Positions 1-9,053 of a stretch of DNA of 64,000 nt are shown piece by piece (position 1 is the stretch's first letter; each line of letters starts with the position of its first letter). The position numbers were made by a program, and so were the translations under genes. Under the pieces are notes generated by a model. It searched no databases. It had not been told where the DNA came from and was given only the letters and a program-made list of their open reading frames with translations. Source of the DNA: Polyangiaceae bacterium (lineage in GTDB: Bacteria > Myxococcota_A > Polyangia > Polyangiales > Polyangiaceae). The stretch lies in contig JANXOF010000095.1 of assembly GCA_025353725.1 (NCBI GenBank), forward strand, positions 124,001 to 188,000, read 5' to 3'.

Positions 1-475
1 TCTTGAGGTAGTCCTCGAGCATGATCGGCATGCCGTAGAGGTGGTCGAACGGGATGTTGAAAAATCCCTGAATCTGCCCTGCGTGAAGGTCGATGGAGAC
101 CACACGGTCGATCCCCGACGATTCGATAAGGTCGGCGACAAGCTTCGACGTAATCGGCGTGCGTGGCGCGACCTTCCGGTCCTGACGCGCGTACCCGTAG
201 TACGGCATCACGGCCGTGATCGTTCCCGCGGAGGCGCGGCGCAACGTGTCCGCAATAATCAGGAGCTCCATCACGTGGTCGTTGACGGGACTACACGTCG
301 GCTGAATGACGAAAGCGTCGACTCCGCGCACGTTCTCGTTAATTTCGACGAAGGTTTCGCCGTCGCTGAATCGCTGAACCTTGATTTTTCCCAGCGGCGT
401 TTCAAGGTAAGCAGCAATGTCGCGCGCCAACTCCGGGTTGGCGTTGCCGGAAAAGAGGCAGACCTTCTTAAACAA
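1..475 (-). CDS. prs: Ribose-phosphate pyrophosphokinase (partial, N-terminal part)
   Basis: Makes PRPP from ribose-5-phosphate and ATP for nucleotide, histidine and tryptophan synthesis. The reverse strand reads [20 protein letters not shown] at the N-terminus, then [17 protein letters not shown], a [11 protein letters not shown] segment and [13 protein letters not shown], all hallmark Prs segments. About 158 of the usual ~310 residues are present; the C-terminal half lies left of the window. The start chosen is TTG at 475, giving the canonical LFKKV opening, with AGAGG about 10 bases upstream. An in-frame GTG at 493 is an alternative. Family assignment is essentially certain; only the start is in doubt. 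Confidence 0.96.
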   Translation of the reverse strand, partial: MFKKVCLFSGNANPELARDIAAYLETPLGKIKVQRFSDGETFVEINENVRGVDAFVIQPTCSPVNDHVMELLIIADTLRRASAGTITAVMPYYGYARQDRKVAPRTPITSKLVADLIESSGIDRVVSIDLHAGQIQGFFNIPFDHLYGMPIMLEDYLK

Positions 476-493
476 GCGAGCGCCGCCTCTCAC

Positions 494-828
494 TCGGCAT
501 CAGCCGACGAAAACGAGGAAATGTACCGCGTGAGACTTAGCTTCCGTCACCAAGACTGTCAATCAACTGTCCGTTTGAGCGGAGTTGACCCGAGCTTTAA
601 GTCCACGCTCGGTCGCGTCGGCGAACGTTGATGAAGGGAGAGGACGGGGCCCAGGTCGAAAGGATCTCGACGCGTTGCGGCCGAGAAGGCGGCGGGCTAG
701 GAGCGCCTGACTTAGCCGTGAATACACGCCCGCGTCGAACGCCCCCAAAAGTCCCTCAGGCCCTTCCCGTCCAACGAAACGCGCGGAGTCAGGGAAGGCC
801 AGACGCTTCGCATCTCGCGAACACTCAC
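494..828. other. Intergenic region between divergent prs and rlmI-like gene
   Basis: About 335 bases with no convincing gene. Short open frames here have no recognisable motifs. It must hold the promoters for prs (leftward) and the methyltransferase gene (rightward). I see no clear -35/-10 pair, tRNA or terminator. Confidence 0.5.
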
Positions 829-2064
829 ATGTCCTCGCAAACGCCCTCGCAAGGGAACAGGTCGGGGTTACCTAAAGTCGCCGTCAATCGTCACGGCGTC
901 GAGGCCGTCCGTCGAGGCCACCCGTGGATCTTTAAAGATGCGGTCAACGTTCGGCCTGCGCCGCCTCGCGAAGCCTCCGTGGTACAGCTCGTTTCGGAGG
1001 GCGACGAGCCCGTCGGCTGCGGCGTTTTCGACCCCGATTCGCCCATCGCCGTGCGTGTGTGGGTCGTCGGCGCAGACGCGCGGCTTGACGCAAACGCGTT
1101 CACTGAAAGGCTCACACGTGCGCTTGCGATGCGTCGAGAGCTCTTCGGCGACGGTGCGACCACGGCATATCGACTGCTCAACGGCGAAGGGGATCGAACG
1201 CCTGGATTCGTCCTCGACCGCTACGACGACGTCGCGGTCCTGCGCGTCGACGGCGAGGCCGCGCGGGCGCTTTCCGCGGTGCTCACGCGTGACCTTGAAC
1301 GCCTCCTGCGCGACGCGGGAATCACCACGCTCATCGAGCGAACGTCCCAGCGGACGGGAAAAAGCGAGACCAAGAGCGTCGATGTACGATTCGGTCCCCC
1401 ACGGGCGTCCGTTAGGGTGAGCGAGCACGGCGTGCCCTTCGTGGTCGACCTCATCCGCGGGCAAAAGACCGGCGCGTTCCTCGACCAGCGAGAAAACCGC
1501 CGTCGCGTCGGCGAGCTCGTCGCGCGTCGGAGGCAGGCAGGGCTCGGAGTTCGAGTCCTCAACTTGTTTTCCTACACCGGAGGTTTTTCGCAACGTGCGG
1601 CGCTCGCCGGCGGCACTGTTACGAGCGTCGACGTCGCGACGAACGCCCACGGCACGGCACAGGAGAGCTTCAAGCTCGCCGGGGTAGACCTGACCGCCCA
1701 CGCGTTCGTGACCGCCGACGCCTTTGCGTGGCTCGCGGAGCAAAAGAAGAAGGGCAACCGCTGGGACGTCGTCATTAGTGACCCTCCAAGCTTTGCTCCG
1801 AGCGAACGCGCCAAGCCAAACGCCATTAGCGCCTACCGCGGGCTGCATCGCGCTTGTGCGGATGTTCTCGCGCCCGCAGGAATGTTTGTCGCGGCCTCAT
1901 GCTCAAGCCACGTTTCGGCCGAAGACTTCCTCACCACGCTCGATGACTCCGCACTTGGGCGAAGTGACCTGAGGCTCCTTGATTTGTTCGGCCCCCCTGC
2001 CGACCATCCGACGCTGCCAAGCTTTCCAGAAGGCCGGTACCTGAAGCTCGCTGTGCTCGCCTAG
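829..2064 (+). CDS. rlmI: RlmI-type class I SAM-dependent rRNA methyltransferase
   Basis: Predicted to make 5-methylcytosine in 23S rRNA (E. coli RlmI modifies C1962). The 411-residue protein has an N-terminal PUA-like part (GHPWIFKDAV), an EEHAD-like middle domain (GQKTGAFLDQRENR), then the Rossmann methyltransferase: NLFSYTGGFSQRAALAGG as SAM motif I, SDPPSFAPSE as motif IV and SCSSHVS carrying the catalytic cysteine. The open frame continues upstream to 628, but that extension is low-complexity and unlike the family, so the ATG at 829 (MSSQTPSQ) is preferred. It transcribes away from prs and converges with the next gene. Whether the target is exactly C1962 is inferred from the family. Confidence 0.9.
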   Translation: MSSQTPSQGNRSGLPKVAVNRHGVEAVRRGHPWIFKDAVNVRPAPPREASVVQLVSEGDEPVGCGVFDPDSPIAVRVWVVGADARLDANAFTERLTRALAMRRELFGDGATTAYRLLNGEGDRTPGFVLDRYDDVAVLRVDGEAARALSAVLTRDLERLLRDAGITTLIERTSQRTGKSETKSVDVRFGPPRASVRVSEHGVPFVVDLIRGQKTGAFLDQRENRRRVGELVARRRQAGLGVRVLNLFSYTGGFSQRAALAGGTVTSVDVATNAHGTAQESFKLAGVDLTAHAFVTADAFAWLAEQKKKGNRWDVVISDPPSFAPSERAKPNAISAYRGLHRACADVLAPAGMFVAASCSSHVSAEDFLTTLDDSALGRSDLRLLDLFGPPADHPTLPSFPEGRYLKLAVLA

Positions 2065-2085
2065 GCGCCGGCTCAACCGGTGAGG

Positions 2086-2673
2086 TTATCGCCTCTCAAG
2101 TTCGTAAAAGAGCATTGAGGCGTCTTTCTTTGACCATAAGCCGCAACCGAGCTCCGTATAATGCTTGGCCAGGCGCGTGCGGTACCATGCAGCCGTGCGG
2201 CCGTGAACCCTTGTGTCTGTCAACGCGTTGTCAACGACCTCGCGGAGGTCACGCTTCGTGATGGCTTCGAGGTATAGGAAGCCCGCGGTCATCGCGCCAA
2301 GATTTTCGATAGCCTGGGCGCAGCCGGCGTCGTCGAGGTACGGAAGAACACCTTGGCAAACGACGAGATCGAACGTGGTACCTGCACGCCATTGAGTGAT
2401 GTCACGCAGCTCGTGTCCGTACTCGGCGCACGCATACGGACTTACTTCCGTCGTTCTGTAAGCTACGTCGGGTCGATGCTTTTTAAACCAGTCTCGCCAC
2501 AAACCGACGCCGGCTCCGACGTCGAGCACCGTTTCGAGCGGAGCGCCCCACCACTCGAGTAGCGAGGAGACCGCGCGGCAGAGCCGCGCAATTTCTTTCG
2601 GCCCGTGCACACGCGTTCGCGCACTCCCGTAGTACGTGCCGTAGTAGGTCGCATCAAAGCTCGCACTTGCCAT
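2086..2673 (-). CDS. Small class I SAM-dependent methyltransferase
   Basis: A 195-residue Rossmann methyltransferase with motif I VLDVGAGVGLWRDW near residues 49-62, an acidic motif II region (TTEVSPYACAEYG) and a post-II strand FDLVVCQGVLPYLDD typical of small-molecule methyltransferases. The substrate cannot be told from sequence. It converges with the rlmI-like gene 21 bases away. Its ATG overlaps the ATG of the divergent kinase gene inside one CCATGG, so at least one of the two starts may be misplaced. There is no signal peptide, so it is probably cytosolic. Confidence 0.85.
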   Translation of the reverse strand: MASASFDATYYGTYYGSARTRVHGPKEIARLCRAVSSLLEWWGAPLETVLDVGAGVGLWRDWFKKHRPDVAYRTTEVSPYACAEYGHELRDITQWRAGTTFDLVVCQGVLPYLDDAGCAQAIENLGAMTAGFLYLEAITKRDLREVVDNALTDTRVHGRTAAWYRTRLAKHYTELGCGLWSKKDASMLFYELERR

Positions 2674-3907
2674 GGCCTCGGCCTATACCCCAGAGAACGG
2701 CGGGCGATCGACATGGTGTGCAAGCCCTAACGCGCGTACGCTTTGGTTCGTGAGCGAATCGCGATCGAGGGGGCCAGCAGAGCCTCGCGAGCTTAGCGAG
2801 GCTGTCCGCGAAGGGGACACGCAACGGCTACCGCGGCTTGCCGTACCCGTTCTTCCTCGAAACGACTCGCCGACTTATGGTCTTCCAGCGCCTACGCCGG
2901 CCACGCACGAACCGCCATCGTGGGCAATGCCGACGGCGAACCCCTACCAGAACCAAGTCGGCGCGTCGCACGCTCAGTTTCCGAGCGGCAGTGCGACTCA
3001 GGCCACCACGTCTCCGTGGCAGACTGGCGCCACGGCCGCGTCCACACAACGCATTACAGTCCAGTACCCGCAGGTCGGCGGCGTATTGACCGGCCAGCGT
3101 GGAAACTACGTCGTACGTGACACGCTCGGTTCAGGTGAGTTCGGCGCCGTCTACGAATGTACAGGGCCGTTCGATCAAATCTACGCGCTCAAGATGGTAC
3201 GTCCTTCAAATCGCCCCTACGCCGAGGTTCAAGCAGAATGGTCGCGCGAGCAATCCCGTCTCTTCTCGCTGCGTCATCCGAACGTGGTCTACATTTATGA
3301 CTCGTTCGAATACGACCATATTTTTTACCTCGCCCTCGAGCGCTGCGATCACGCGCTAAAGGCTATGCTCGGGACACCGATGCAAGAGGGGCTCATTCTC
3401 GAAATGACGCGCCAGCTCCTATCCGCCGTGCAGTTCCTCCATGACAACGACGTGGTTCACGACGATATTCACGCCGGAAACGTTCTTATCACCCACACCG
3501 ACCGACCCATCGTCAAGATTTCGGACTTCGGAATAAGCCACGAGCTTCGCGGAATGACCGCCGTCCGGCCTAACGTCGTACACCACGCCATCATGGCGCC
3601 TGAAATCCTTGCTACGGGGTATACGAGCCGCCAGAGCGATCTCTACCAAGTAGGACTTTTGCTCTACTGGATGCTGACCGGCGGCCCTGCCATACAGATG
3701 GACGTGCCTTACCAAGAGCTCGTGCGTCAAGTCGGGGACGGTGAGCCACGACGACGCGCTTCGATGCTCGGAACTCCGTTTGGCGACCTCATCGCGAAGA
3801 TGCTGCGGAGGCGCGAGGCTTTTAGGTACGCAAGCGCCCGTGAGGTCTGGGCGGAGTTGCGAGAGCTCGAAGCTTGGAAGCAACGCGACCTGTTCCCGGT
3901 GAAGTGA
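2672..3907 (+). CDS. Ser/Thr protein kinase, non-RD type (HDD catalytic loop)
   Basis: Hanks-type kinase with a proline/glutamine-rich N-terminal region of about 140 residues. The kinase domain shows glycine loop GSGEFG (153-158), ATP lysine in YALKM (174), catalytic loop VHDDIHAGN with Asp265, DFG at 285-287 and APE at 309-311. The arginine of HRD is replaced by Asp, so activation-loop control may differ from RD kinases, but the catalytic Asp, metal-binding Asn and Lys are all present and activity is likely. I see no transmembrane segment. The start is uncertain: ATG 2672 abuts the divergent gene, and GTG 2750 or ATG 2927 would remove only low-complexity sequence. It is first of three kinase-like genes in a row. 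Confidence 0.85.
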   Translation: MASAYTPENGGRSTWCASPNARTLWFVSESRSRGPAEPRELSEAVREGDTQRLPRLAVPVLPRNDSPTYGLPAPTPATHEPPSWAMPTANPYQNQVGASHAQFPSGSATQATTSPWQTGATAASTQRITVQYPQVGGVLTGQRGNYVVRDTLGSGEFGAVYECTGPFDQIYALKMVRPSNRPYAEVQAEWSREQSRLFSLRHPNVVYIYDSFEYDHIFYLALERCDHALKAMLGTPMQEGLILEMTRQLLSAVQFLHDNDVVHDDIHAGNVLITHTDRPIVKISDFGISHELRGMTAVRPNVVHHAIMAPEILATGYTSRQSDLYQVGLLLYWMLTGGPAIQMDVPYQELVRQVGDGEPRRRASMLGTPFGDLIAKMLRRREAFRYASAREVWAELRELEAWKQRDLFPVK

Positions 3908-4033
3908 ACTCGGCCCCCAAGCGTGAGAGGACCGCACGAGTGACGCCGCTCTCCGACAGGACCCCCGCGAAGTGAACGCTCGGTCGTAGAGAGCAAGCTC
4001 CGTAGGCGCCTTGGCGGTAAGCTTCAGGAAGTC

Positions 4034-5632
4034 ATGTCGAACGGCGCGCAAAGAGCAGCGTCTCGCAGCACGACGTATCGGATGTTGCGTGAGCTCGGGT
4101 CACGTTCGCAGCACCTTTACGCGGCGATCCGCGAGCCCCATGAGCTCGTCGTCGCTCAGCGCTACGTGCGTCGGCGCGGAGGAGACAGTGGCGCTTCGGC
4201 GTGCGTAGAGGACGGAGGAAACGCCACGGCACTCGACGGCGAGTCGATGGCGTTGATGCTCCGCGATGCCCGGTCTCTTGCAAAAAACTGGCACCCCAAC
4301 CTCGCGCGCGTACGTCACGTCGACCTCGGAGGACCCGACAGACCCGAGCTCACGCTGGCCACGGAGTGGCTCGACGGTGCGACGCTCTCGGACCTCTTCG
4401 CGCAGGCACGCCTCCATCGGCCAAGCCTCCGCGGCCCGCCGCTGCCCCTGCCCGTACTCCTGCGGATTCTTCTCGACGTGCTCACGGGACTGCACGCCTT
4501 GCATCATCTCCCAGACGGAATGAACGCGGTCATAGGCGCGATTCACGGCGAGCTTTGCCCGGCCAACATCGTCGTCGCCACAGACGGCTGTGCGCGTCTC
4601 GTGAATGCACTAAGGCCGCGTCCCGTTCACGTGAGCGAGCGCTCCGAAGCGCTAGGTTATGCGGCCCCGGAGGCCCGCGACGCCGCAGGGACAGAGGACC
4701 CCCGCGCAGATCTTTACGCCGTTGGCGTGATGCTTTGGGAAGGCGTGGCGGGCGAGGCGTTCTTCAAGGATACACACCCCGCTCGGAGGCTCGCGCGCCA
4801 ACGGCAGGGCGAACGGTCGCCGGTCCCGATCGACCCGTCCTCGACGTTCGCGCCTCTCGCAGCCGTTACGATGCGCGCGCTCGCGGTGGACCCTGCGCAA
4901 CGCTTTCAAAACGCAGTCGACATGGCGGCCGAGCTTCGAAAAGCCGCGGGGAGCTCGCTCGCCTCTGGAAGCGCGGTCGCAGCGTGCGTAGGCGAACTTG
5001 CCGCGGAGCACATTCGACGGAGGCGCAATCGGCTCGATCCCGCGGTGTCCGGTACGCGCATGCGCGCGAGCGAGCCCTCCATCAAGGACGGCGACCTCCC
5101 AGGTCCTCGTGACAGTGCCCCCGATCTCGCGCACTACGCAAACCTCGGGCAGCCCGCGGTCAGAGCGACACGTGACGAGAACACGCGGCCAAAAATAGCC
5201 TTTTTAGCTGCTGAAACACCGGGCGACTTCGAGGTTCCCATCCATGCGGGGGAGGCTCCCTCCGCATGCTCTACGCAGCGACGACGTCGCAACCTCACGA
5301 TCCCGATCGTGGTGGTTCTTCTCGGCGGGGCGACGTTTGCGGCGATTCTTTCTGGCCGAACCACACGAGAAGTGGAAGCGCCGTCCATGCGTATGGACGA
5401 CCCGCCCAGAGAACCGCGTGCGGGGTCGGGCACGAACGTCGCCGCGGACTCACCTTTGGCCTCCCCCACACCGCCACCGGCGCTCGTTGCCGTCTCGCCT
5501 CCTTCAACGTCGGAACCGAGTGTGCCCGTGGGTTCGGCGTCGCCGACTGCGCGCGCTCTCTTCGCTCCTTTGGCCAGCCCTCGCGCGGCGAAGAAACCTA
5601 AAAAATCGCTCTACGATCCCGACGGTCACTGA
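4034..5632 (+). CDS. Membrane-anchored pseudokinase (degenerate kinase fold)
   Basis: A 532-residue protein that keeps the kinase layout (lobe linker ATEWLDGATLSDL, GYAAPEARD, DLYAVGVMLWEG, DPAQRF) but lacks the catalytic residues. The glycine loop is lost (LGSRSQHLY), the VAIK lysine is replaced (VVAQRY), HRD reads HGE at 171-173 and no DFG follows (LVNALRP). A single transmembrane helix lies near 420-441 (IPIVVVLLGGATFAAIL), followed by about 90 Pro/Ser/Ala-rich residues probably outside the cytoplasmic membrane. It sits between two kinase genes, 126 bases after the first and 29 before the next. A role as scaffold or allosteric partner is inference. Confidence 0.85.
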   Translation: MSNGAQRAASRSTTYRMLRELGSRSQHLYAAIREPHELVVAQRYVRRRGGDSGASACVEDGGNATALDGESMALMLRDARSLAKNWHPNLARVRHVDLGGPDRPELTLATEWLDGATLSDLFAQARLHRPSLRGPPLPLPVLLRILLDVLTGLHALHHLPDGMNAVIGAIHGELCPANIVVATDGCARLVNALRPRPVHVSERSEALGYAAPEARDAAGTEDPRADLYAVGVMLWEGVAGEAFFKDTHPARRLARQRQGERSPVPIDPSSTFAPLAAVTMRALAVDPAQRFQNAVDMAAELRKAAGSSLASGSAVAACVGELAAEHIRRRRNRLDPAVSGTRMRASEPSIKDGDLPGPRDSAPDLAHYANLGQPAVRATRDENTRPKIAFLAAETPGDFEVPIHAGEAPSACSTQRRRRNLTIPIVVVLLGGATFAAILSGRTTREVEAPSMRMDDPPREPRAGSGTNVAADSPLASPTPPPALVAVSPPSTSEPSVPVGSASPTARALFAPLASPRAAKKPKKSLYDPDGH

Positions 5633-5661
5633 CCAGGGCTTACTGATAGGCTTCGTCCATT

Positions 5662-6930
5662 GTGAGATCCGAGCCGGCGCTTAGAGCCCCCCGCTCGTCC
5701 CTTCTTCTTACCGCTCACGCTGCCGCGGCTCCTCGGCAGCTCGGGAAATACGAGGTGGGTGCGAAAATAGGGGGCGGTGGAATGGCGACCGTTTACATCG
5801 GGCGGGCGACGCTCGTCGACGGTACCGAAGAGCGCGTGGCACTCAAAGTGATCCGTGACGAGTTCGCTCAAGATGAACAGTTCCGAAGCATGTTTATCGA
5901 TGAGGCGAAGATCCTCGCCCAACTGTCTCACCCGAACGTCATTCGTACGCTCGAGTACGGAACGACCGGTGAGCACCGGTTCATCGCGATGGAACTCTTG
6001 TCTGGACGCACATACTCAGACGTCTGGGATCTGCTCGCGTCAAAGGGTGAGGCGATGTCGCCTCCGCTCGCCGCATGGATCTGCGCGCGCGTCGCGGCGG
6101 GCCTCCACTCGGCGCACGAGCTCGTCGACGATCAGGGCGTTTCTCTCGGCGTCATCCACCGCGATGTAAACCCGAGCAATATTTTTCTTACCCACGCCGG
6201 AGATGCGAAACTCATCGACTTTGGGCTCGCCAAGGCCCGCGTTCGTCTCTCGAAAAGCGCGGACGGAATCGTGAAGGGCAAGATCCCGTATCTCGCACCC
6301 GAGCAAGCTCACGGCAGGCCCATCGATAGACGTATCGATGTCTACGCGCTCGGCGCGACGCTTTGGGAGTCGGTCACGATGAAGCGACTGTTCAAGCGTC
6401 AAACCGACATCGACACCCTGCGCGCCATCCGCGAAGCCAAAGTCCCTGACGTGCGAACCGTGGCAAGCCACCTACCTCTCGACCTCTGGCTGATCATTGA
6501 AAAGGCGCTTCGCGAAGACCCAAACGACCGTTACGAAACCGCCGACGCCTTCCGCGAAGCCCTCGACAGGTTCGTTCACTCAACTCCGCGTGCGGAGGAG
6601 GTCCAAACCGAGCTCGCGTCGCTACTAACGCGCCTTTTTCCAGGCCAGCAGGCAGAACAGGCAACGTGGGAGCACGCGGCGGTCTCCGTACGCAGTCCCA
6701 TCCACACCATGCCACCGCCGGCCCCCGTCCCGATCGCGTCCACCGGGCTTCGTGACGTCGCCGGTGAACCAAAGCCCAAGCAGGTGGCGCAGGCGGAATC
6801 GACGGGTAGAAAAACCGCCGTTGCCATCGACGATACCCGCGGTATTCGACCGATGTGGGTCTCGGCGATCGCGCTTGCGGCGGGGCTCTTCGTGATGGCC
6901 GTCGTCACCGGCTGGCTCCCGCTTCCCTGA
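5662..6930 (+). CDS. Ser/Thr protein kinase with C-terminal membrane anchor
   Basis: Complete Hanks-type kinase: glycine loop IGGGGMATVY (36-45), ATP lysine in VALKV (62), HRDVNPSN (166-173), DFG (186-188), then YLAPEQ and DVYALG. The domain ends near residue 310 and is followed by a linker and one transmembrane helix at about 398-419, close to the C-terminus (tail-anchored). The start is GTG 5662, 29 bases after the pseudokinase stop, suggesting co-transcription. The catalytic loop HRDVNPSN is typical of myxobacterial kinases. It is probably the active partner of the upstream pseudokinase, but that pairing is inferred from neighbourhood only. Confidence 0.92.
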   Translation: MRSEPALRAPRSSLLLTAHAAAAPRQLGKYEVGAKIGGGGMATVYIGRATLVDGTEERVALKVIRDEFAQDEQFRSMFIDEAKILAQLSHPNVIRTLEYGTTGEHRFIAMELLSGRTYSDVWDLLASKGEAMSPPLAAWICARVAAGLHSAHELVDDQGVSLGVIHRDVNPSNIFLTHAGDAKLIDFGLAKARVRLSKSADGIVKGKIPYLAPEQAHGRPIDRRIDVYALGATLWESVTMKRLFKRQTDIDTLRAIREAKVPDVRTVASHLPLDLWLIIEKALREDPNDRYETADAFREALDRFVHSTPRAEEVQTELASLLTRLFPGQQAEQATWEHAAVSVRSPIHTMPPPAPVPIASTGLRDVAGEPKPKQVAQAESTGRKTAVAIDDTRGIRPMWVSAIALAAGLFVMAVVTGWLPLP

Positions 6931-7092
6931 GGCATCGATCGAGACCTCGAGTCCTCATCTTATGGACCAGCGACGTCTCAGGGGTACCCGTGTTCGGCGT
7001 TAGCCCGTCCGATTTTGTTGCGGTTTTTCGACTTCGCTCGAAGGGAGTCGCCAGGTCACGGTTCTTGCATATCCCTTGCTCGGTCTCTCTCC

Positions 7093-8049
7093 ATGGACGT
7101 TTCCTGCCCAGCCTGCGCCGCTCGCTATACAGCGGACCCGCAAAAGCTTCGTGGGAAGATCGCGCGCATGCGTTGCCCAGCCTGCAACGCCGTCTGGTTG
7201 GTCTCCGGACCCGAGGAAAAGATGAGCAATGCGAGACGTGCGGCGGTAGTCAAACGCGGTGACGAACGCGAGCGGCGCGATATGTTCGCGAGTAAACCCG
7301 CTGAACCTGGATTCGTCAAACAGACGCTGCGTCCGCCGCCACCCGATTTTTGCGGTGTCGCGGCGCGCAACGAGACGTCCGTGCTCTTCACGGTCGACGC
7401 GCTCAACGATCTTGCACGGCGAGCCGGCTCGGAGCCAAGTCCAAGCCTTCGAGACAGCACCATCGAAGCCTCCGACGACGAGGGGATGATCGACCTCAAG
7501 TCGCTCACCTCGTCGCGTCCGAAAGCCCTCGGAGCGTCGATGTCTCCGCTCTTCAGTGATCCGCCTCCAGACGCGTTTGTCGCCGACGTCGGAGATTCCA
7601 CCGCGGCGCGAAGAGAACCACCGCCCCACGGGATGGCGTTTAGCAAGCGGGCGGCCTTTGGAGGTGTAGCGGCCATCGTGGCTGTCCTTCTTTGCGGCGT
7701 CGGGATCGCAACGATGTTCAAGAGTGAGGAACCGGTGGCGCGTACAGCCGCATCGCTTATTCCGATAAGCCCCATTGTAAACGCACTGCCTCCCCCTCCC
7801 GCTCCTCCGCCCGTCCTGGCGCCGACTCCGGCTGCGAGCACGGACGCCCCTGTCGACGACGACGCGAAATCGGCTGCGGCCTCCACGAAAGGCAAGAAAC
7901 GAAAAGGAAAAGGCAGGGGAAAAGCGTCAGCGACAGGCGCCAAAGCCTTACCCAATGGCGAAGCTAAGGCAGCTCCTAAGGCGGCAGACAAGTGCGGCTG
8001 CAAGGGTAACTTCGACTGCGTGCTTCGTTGCGCGGCAAACGGCAATTAG
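7093..8049 (+). CDS. Zinc-ribbon (MJ0042-type) single-pass membrane protein
   Basis: Starts with a zinc-ribbon of the MJ0042/zinc_ribbon_5 type: CPACAARYTADPQKL, then MRCPACNAVW, supplying two CxxC pairs in the first 40 residues. A central Ser/Asp-rich region follows, then one transmembrane helix (AAIVAVLLCGVGIATMF, about residues 196-212), a proline-rich stretch and a very Lys/Ala-rich tail ending with four cysteines (KCGCKGNFDCVLRCAANGN). ATG 7093 is chosen because the ribbon starts right after it; the frame extends to 7015. Such proteins often accompany kinases in Myxococcota, and here the gene lies just behind three kinase-like genes. Function is unknown; it may be a kinase substrate or receptor. 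Confidence 0.82.
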   Translation: MDVSCPACAARYTADPQKLRGKIARMRCPACNAVWLVSGPEEKMSNARRAAVVKRGDERERRDMFASKPAEPGFVKQTLRPPPPDFCGVAARNETSVLFTVDALNDLARRAGSEPSPSLRDSTIEASDDEGMIDLKSLTSSRPKALGASMSPLFSDPPPDAFVADVGDSTAARREPPPHGMAFSKRAAFGGVAAIVAVLLCGVGIATMFKSEEPVARTAASLIPISPIVNALPPPPAPPPVLAPTPAASTDAPVDDDAKSAAASTKGKKRKGKGRGKASATGAKALPNGEAKAAPKAADKCGCKGNFDCVLRCAANGN

Positions 8050-8082
8050 GCTTATCCAGACGATTCGTGCAAACCTTCGTAG

Positions 8083-8934
8083 TCAATTTCGTCCAACGCG
8101 AGATATTAAACCTGACGTGGCATAAAGGGCAATACCGCTCGCGACCGCGACGTTGAGCGAGTCGAGGGTTGGGCTCATCTCGATCCGGACACGACGCGTC
8201 CGCGCCAAGATGCTCGAGGGAAGGCCCTCGCCTTCCGCGCCGAGGAGCAACACCCGCCCAGGCGTCGACGAACACTCGCGAACCACCGCCTCGAGAGTCT
8301 CGTCGCCCTGACCCGAAAGCGAGATCGGTTCCCATCCCGCGGCCTCAATCGTAGCGAGCATCGCTTCAGCGGACGTACATCGCGCGAAAGGAACGAGCAG
8401 CGCGGCGCCCACCGAGACGCGAATCGACTTTCGGTAGAGCGGATCGCACGTGGCGGGGTCCAGAAGAACCCCGCACGCCCCAAAGGCCGCGGCGTTGCGA
8501 AAAATTCCCCCCACGTTGTCGTGATTCGCGAGGCCGAGCAGGCCGAGCGCCAAGGGAATACGCCCTGCGAGCTCAACGCGAGTCTGCCCCGTGAGCACGG
8601 CCGTCGGTGTGAGTGCGGGCCCGCGCTCGCCGAGGGCCAGAACTCCGCGATGAATCGCGAAGCCTACCACCGCATCCATCACGGACTGGTCGACGACGTA
8701 CGCTGGCACGTCGTCGGCGAGTGCGCTGAGGACATCGCGGAGGGCCTCGACCCGACGTCGCTCGAGGAGGAGCGAGCGCACACGGAATCGGGACTGCGGC
8801 GCCGACGCCAGCACGCGAACCACGACCTCTCCTTCGGCCACGAACAGCCCGTCATGGCCTTCAGTGTCACGCTCGCGCGATCCTTTGTCGGAACGAGCAA
8901 GATCGCGATCGCGCAAGCGAGCGTACGGATGCAT
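8083..8934 (-). CDS. TrmH/SpoU-family RNA methyltransferase
   Basis: SPOUT-class RNA 2'-O-methyltransferase, which binds SAM in a trefoil knot. Motif 1 is NHDNVGGIFRNAAAFG, motif 2 LLGAEGEGLP and motif 3 MSPTLDSLNVAVASGIALY, all intact. The N-terminal part (FVAEGEVVVRVL) matches the substrate-binding region of the family. The start at ATG 8934 (MHPYARLRDRDL) fits the family; the frame continues to a TTG at 9057 that would overlap the repeat next to the divergent prsW-like gene. Whether tRNA or rRNA is modified cannot be decided. It converges with the zinc-ribbon gene 33 bases away. Confidence 0.9.
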   Translation of the reverse strand: MHPYARLRDRDLARSDKGSRERDTEGHDGLFVAEGEVVVRVLASAPQSRFRVRSLLLERRRVEALRDVLSALADDVPAYVVDQSVMDAVVGFAIHRGVLALGERGPALTPTAVLTGQTRVELAGRIPLALGLLGLANHDNVGGIFRNAAAFGACGVLLDPATCDPLYRKSIRVSVGAALLVPFARCTSAEAMLATIEAAGWEPISLSGQGDETLEAVVRECSSTPGRVLLLGAEGEGLPSSILARTRRVRIEMSPTLDSLNVAVASGIALYATSGLISRVGRN

Positions 8935-9053
8935 TTCGGGCGTATCTGCAGACTGCAGGGAGATGAGGTGAGCAGGCACGAAGGCTTTGTACCAGGCGCG
9001 AAGAGACGCCGCATCCTTGCTCGCGGCGATGGTGCTTCGCGACGCATTCCGCG

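Noticed and set aside
1540-1560. TTCGAGTCC string resembling a tRNA T-arm
   Set aside because: Inside the rlmI-like coding region with no cloverleaf around it; no tRNA supported anywhere in the window.
868-1848. 326-residue open frame on the minus strand
   Set aside because: Lies wholly opposite the rlmI-like gene, which has clear methyltransferase motifs; the antisense frame has none.
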